A stretch of 64,000 nt of DNA from assembly GCA_035048815.1 (NCBI GenBank), contig JAUCBN010000024.1:8058001-8122000 (forward strand). Reading direction: 5' to 3'. A model generated the notes under the pieces. The model searched no databases, was not told the origin of the DNA, and saw only the letters and a program-made list of their open reading frames with translations. The translations under genes and the position numbers were made by a program. Positions 62,348 to 64,000 of the stretch are shown here, in pieces (position 1 is the first letter of the stretch; each line of letters starts with the position of its first letter). Source of the DNA: Abelmoschus esculentus. Taxonomy: Eukaryota; Streptophyta; Magnoliopsida; Malvales; Malvaceae.

Positions 62348-63682
62348 GATGCGTGCCAAATGTGCACAATTTAGTACAAGTGAACACGTCGCCAAGTAAT
62401 GAAGTGATGAATAAATTGTGTATCATCTCCACAGGGATTGGTCTACTCAATATATTTCCCTTAGTCTTCTTGCTCTGTTAAATAAATAAAATAAAAACAC
62501 AAGTGATTTGGGTTGTGATTAAAGTAAATAAAGAAAACTAAATAAAGATAGAAAATTTGAATAAAGAAAGTGTCTAGGATCTACTTGTGTTGTATAGTGG
62601 ATTTAATTGACTTATTTCTGTCCAATGCAATCGTACAACACTACCTCGGCAGAATTGCAGATTACTGCCTCAATAATGAAGTTACTCGCCCGCCGCGGCA
62701 ATCCCTTGCTCCTGGATGGACTTTACCAAAGTTCGGCAAAGTATCCTTAGATGACTTCGCTTATCCCTGAGTCAAAGTGATGTTGATGATCAGTCCTTGA
62801 CGATACCACCCGGCGTGAATAAATTATAATCATCAACCAATCTCACACTTCTTTAAGCCGCTGAAACTCTAATCTATTCTTAGGCCGAGTTAGTGTTTCT
62901 TGATTGAAACATTGTACTTATTCCTTTTGTGAATCTAACTCTCCCGATATTAGATAAATGGATTACTTACAAACTTCTCCCCTGAGCTTGAATGCAAGAA
63001 CAATGAATGGCAAAGAATAAGCAAACTTCAATATTTTATTTGAATTGAAACAAGAAACAAAGTTCAACTTCTTCACACTAATACTTTACAACTTTCTCTT
63101 AAGCCTAAAAAATTTAGAACATAATATAAAAGAAAGAAAAACTAAAAGATGAAGTCGGCTAGATCTAAGCTCTCTAATTCCGAATTATCAAGTATGTTCT
63201 ATGCTTGGACAACTATGTCTTATATAGGCTTGGCCTAGGACAAACCTTTCCTAATTAGAATACAACTTGTAGTAGGGAACAAGTCAAGTACATAAATAAA
63301 ATATTTCCAAGTTTATTCCAACTAGGAGGCTTTCCCGCGTGGCCTTCTCTTGGTCTTTCCTCGTGCTATCTACCGTCGATCCTTGGGCTTCTTGTCAACA
63401 ACGTTCTCATTTTTCTCCTCAGCTTGCCTATAATATCATCACTTGTCCTCTGCTGCCTCGGCATCAGGCTCTGCCTCGGCCTCAAATGCTGTCGCGGTAA
63501 TACCTTTTCCTGCACAAATACAAAAGATGCAGTAAAGCTTGCCTTTTGTGTAAATGTTATCTTTAACAGCATAATCCCTAAATAGTCCATATGAAGTATA
63601 TGCATTGGTTCAAGTAGGTGTAGAATTGATGATTATAGCTCATGAAAGGTGTAAAAAGTGATAGTGAGTTGAACACTTATCA
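62348..63682 (-). mobile_element. 5' LTR of the deletion derivative
   Basis: The plus strand reads TGATGCGTGCC to GAACACTTATCA. It pairs with 55315-56632. The similarity of the two copies over their full length indicates a recent insertion compared with the other Athila-like pieces here. Confidence 0.92.
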
Positions 63683-64000
63683 ACTGTATTCCCTGATTTC
63701 ACAATCGATCTCTCCACACCTCAGTCTCACCCTGCTACACCCACTGCTTCAGCCACTATACCAGTTTCTCCCGTCGCCACTACCGCTGCAACCACAATCG
63801 AACCACTCTCAATAGACTCAATAGCTGAGTTCCTCCGAATGGACTCCACTAGCAGAGGAGCTACTCCAGAACAGTCAACAACATTCACGTGGAGCGACTC
63901 AGAAGAATATTTGACTAGCCAACTACGAGCTGCCGACGTATTCATTACTACAACACAAGGAGGGAAAAGCTAAAGGCAACATCTTCCTCTCCAATAATCC
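63683..64000 (+). pseudogene. Plus-strand ORF-x, right part
   Basis: Continues ORF-x from 55314. With one copy of the ACTGT duplication counted, the frame runs on (FPDFTIDLSTPQS) through a Ser/Thr/Ala-rich stretch and an acidic WSDSEEYLTSQLRAADVF segment to a stop at 63972-63974. The last bases belong to its 3' flank and leave the window. A minus-strand frame at 63727-63945 is only a shadow. Confidence 0.65.

Larger units (their letters stand above)
55315..63682 (-). mobile_element. Athila-like deletion derivative, TSD ACTGT
   Basis: 8,368 bp with both LTRs: 3' LTR 55315-56632 (1,318 bp) and 5' LTR 62348-63682 (1,335 bp), very similar along their length. ACTGT flanks it at 55310-55314 and 63683-63687. 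The primer site lies at 62323-62340. Internal order on the minus strand is gag, protease, a short junction peptide, ORF-x, then a 3' spacer with two hairpin modules. RT, RNase H and most of integrase are missing. The complete ends and target duplication show that it transposed as a unit, or decayed by internal deletion afterwards. It lies within plus-strand ORF-x. Confidence 0.93.

Overview
This is a window of plant nuclear chromosome, almost certainly from a eudicot. It is AT-rich, has GT-AG introns, a plant-only LOB-domain gene, an eRF3 gene split into 18 coding exons, and stacked Ty1/copia and Ty3/gypsy elements. Several LTRs open with TGTAAC(A/T)CCCC and close with GTTACA. That style is common in Malvaceae such as cotton (Gossypium), but the genus is an inference.

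I support two intact host genes. (1) 1153-2141, minus: a two-exon LBD (LOB-domain) transcription factor of the LBD1/LBD11 type, 206 aa. (2) 23886-31021, minus: eRF3, the GTPase subunit of the translation termination complex, 522 aa, with a telo-box and a TGGGCC site II motif upstream.

The rest is mostly transposable elements, and target-site duplications let their order be read. 2.9-5.4 kb: two tRNA-like SINE copies, the first split by a solo LTR (TSD CGATT). 12.4-22.8 kb: a degenerate minus-strand Ty1/copia element, split by a 3.47 kb solo LTR (TSD ATAGG) and by a 1.65 kb Pack-MULE (9-bp TSD) that carries an intronless, nearly full-length copy of the ribosomal protein S9 (uS4) coding region. 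It also holds a 322-bp inverted repeat. 23.3-23.7 kb: a 333-bp solo LTR (TSD GAAAC) just 3' of eRF3.

31.8-64 kb is a nest of Athila-like Ty3/gypsy elements plus one Tekay/Del chromovirus. A plus-strand Athila-like element (LTR about 35259-37093, tRNA-Asp-type primer site, gag-protease) was broken at 39185 by a minus-strand relative, whose 3' LTR itself contains a solo LTR of the same family (TSD ATTAT). That relative keeps RT, RNase H and integrase and is fused at about 45.7 kb to a Tekay element with 3.4 kb LTRs. What looks like the plus-strand element's third ORF (called ORF-x here) resumes at 54852 and is split once more by a nearly complete deletion derivative at 55315-63682 (TSD ACTGT). 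That derivative keeps gag, protease, an integrase tail and ORF-x but has lost RT and RNase H.

The least expected signals are: an internal TATA box with four AACGGCTA motifs upstream of ORF-x; paired hairpins with an AGGA loop beside purine runs near the 3' LTRs; a palindromic decamer (TRCCNNGGYA) recurring in unrelated parts of the Athila-like elements; and the Pack-MULE with captured S9.
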